Assembly: GCF_019880245.1 (NCBI RefSeq)
Contig: NZ_CP082286.1
Location: 886,521 to 950,520 of the forward strand
Direction: 5' to 3'
DNA from: Halobaculum roseum
GTDB taxonomy: Archaea > Halobacteriota > Halobacteria > Halobacteriales > Haloferacaceae
DNA length: 64,000 bases
Shown piece after piece: positions 63,265 through 64,000 of this stretch. How positions within the stretch are numbered: the first letter of the stretch is position 1; every line of letters begins with the position of its first letter. A program made the translations under genes and the position numbers. Below the pieces are notes generated by a model, which ran no database searches, was not told the origin of the DNA, and worked only from the letters and a program-made list of their open reading frames with translations.

Positions 63265-64000
63265 ATGAACTCGGCACTCGATGACGTCGCGTTTCTTGCG
63301 TTGTCCGAGAACCGAATCGACCTCCTCACGGTGCTGAGCGACGAGCGAACGCACACGCGTGACGAGTTGATGGATGCCACCGATGCTTCGCGCCCGACGC
63401 TCGCGCGGATTCTCGACGACTTCGAAGCGCGTGTCTGGATCACCCAGCACGGACAGAGCGCACGGATCACGTCACTCGGTACGTGGGTTCACGACGAGTT
63501 CACCGACCTACTGGAGATGATGGACACCGCACGACAACTGCGCACCGTCGAACAGTGGCTCTCGACGGACACGCTGGCATTCGAGCTGAGTTGTCTCACC
63601 GATGCAACAGTCACGCTGCCAAGCCGGAACAATCCGCTCGCGCCGATGCTCCGCGCGAGCGAGCTTGAGCGCACTGCTCGGCAGTCAAGGGTCCTTACAC
63701 ATGCGCTCCCGGTCCCGTGTCTGAACGCACACTGGGAGGCGATCACGACCGGTACCCATCAGTTCGAGGCAGTGGTCACACCGAACGTCGTCGAAACGAT
63801 GACCGAGCCGGCACACCGTTCACAGTTCACGGATATTCTCACAGATGACCAAGCAACCGTGTTCGTCGCCGACGAACCCATTGCAGATGTTGTCGGGATT
63901 AACGATGGCGTCGTGTACTTTGGAATCGATGACGACAAGGGCGCTCCGCTCGCTCTGATCGAAACCGACGACGAGACGGTTCGTAATTGGGCCGAGGAGA
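63265..64000 (+). CDS. HTH regulator with FilR1-like domain (cut by window edge)
   Basis: At least 245 codons of a regulator; the stop is beyond base 64000. It starts MNSALDDVAFLALSENRIDL, with a TATA-like TATTTAG (63234-63240) about 25-31 bases upstream, giving a leaderless mRNA. The N-terminal winged helix contains RTHTRDELMDATDASRPTL and FEARVWITQHG, parallel to the regulator at 60123. The C-terminal half (about 130 on) shows HQFEAVVTPNVVETM and VFVADEPIADVVGINDGVVYFGID, an effector-domain-like region. It probably controls genes around it, including the divergent SnoaL remnant and gene. Confidence 0.85.
   Translation, partial: MNSALDDVAFLALSENRIDLLTVLSDERTHTRDELMDATDASRPTLARILDDFEARVWITQHGQSARITSLGTWVHDEFTDLLEMMDTARQLRTVEQWLSTDTLAFELSCLTDATVTLPSRNNPLAPMLRASELERTARQSRVLTHALPVPCLNAHWEAITTGTHQFEAVVTPNVVETMTEPAHRSQFTDILTDDQATVFVADEPIADVVGINDGVVYFGIDDDKGAPLALIETDDETVRNWAEE

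Overview
The window is chromosomal DNA from a haloarchaeon (class Halobacteria); the genus cannot be fixed from sequence alone. The signs are GC-rich coding DNA with a strong G/C third-position bias, strongly Asp/Glu-rich proteins, TATA-type promoters placed so that several transcripts would be leaderless, a Tat-lipoprotein halocyanin, archaeal topoisomerase VI beside bacterial-type gyrase, a UbiA-type archaeal ether-lipid prenyltransferase, and many small zinc-finger or one-helix proteins.

Layout. 1-9 kb: top6A (truncated by the left edge) and top6B on the minus strand, divergent from gyrB-gyrA, then a PAS histidine kinase. 9.3-11.1 kb: arginase, an acidic hypothetical protein and a 39-residue zinc-finger protein. 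11.1-22.7 kb: an envelope region with a family 2 glycosyltransferase, a 41-residue zinc-finger protein, DUF1616 and DUF4129 membrane proteins, a divergent DUF58 gene followed by two unidentified membrane-protein genes, and a compact minus-strand operon of a 91-residue membrane protein, a DUF4350 protein and a MoxR ATPase, preceded by a rhomboid protease. 22.8-31.3 kb: an FtsX/MacB-like ABC exporter (ATPase and large permease) flanked by two cell-surface proteins. 31.3-43.2 kb: metabolic and housekeeping genes (HAD phosphatase, thiC, pyrB-pyrI, dodecin, rubrerythrin-like protein, ASCH protein, rhodanese/beta-lactamase fusion, AAC(3)-like acetyltransferase, histidine kinase, 2Fe-2S ferredoxin). 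43.2-54.2 kb: acyl-CoA metabolism and menaquinone synthesis (enoyl-CoA hydratase, acyl-CoA ligase, menC, menA, menB, menD) with halocyanin, a carboxymuconolactone-decarboxylase-like protein and a PQQ-repeat lipoprotein. 54.3-57.1 kb: DUF5789, a CoA-binding protein, a RecA-superfamily ATPase and the lipid prenyltransferase.

A tRNA-Arg(TCG) gene at 57480-57554 marks a change. Beyond it lie tRNA-like fragments in both orientations, and the DNA looks less GC-rich with longer spacers. This 6.4-kb accessory stretch holds a four-gene minus-strand operon (OsmC-like protein, ArsM-like methyltransferase lacking two of the three As(III)-ligand cysteines, two membrane proteins), two related HTH regulators with FilR1-like C-terminal regions (one cut by the right edge), two cupins, a SnoaL-like protein and a broken second SnoaL copy. 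It is the best candidate for a poorly described system, probably a regulated stress or detoxification cassette, but that function is inferred from gene content. No CRISPR array, rRNA, intact insertion sequence or integrase was seen.
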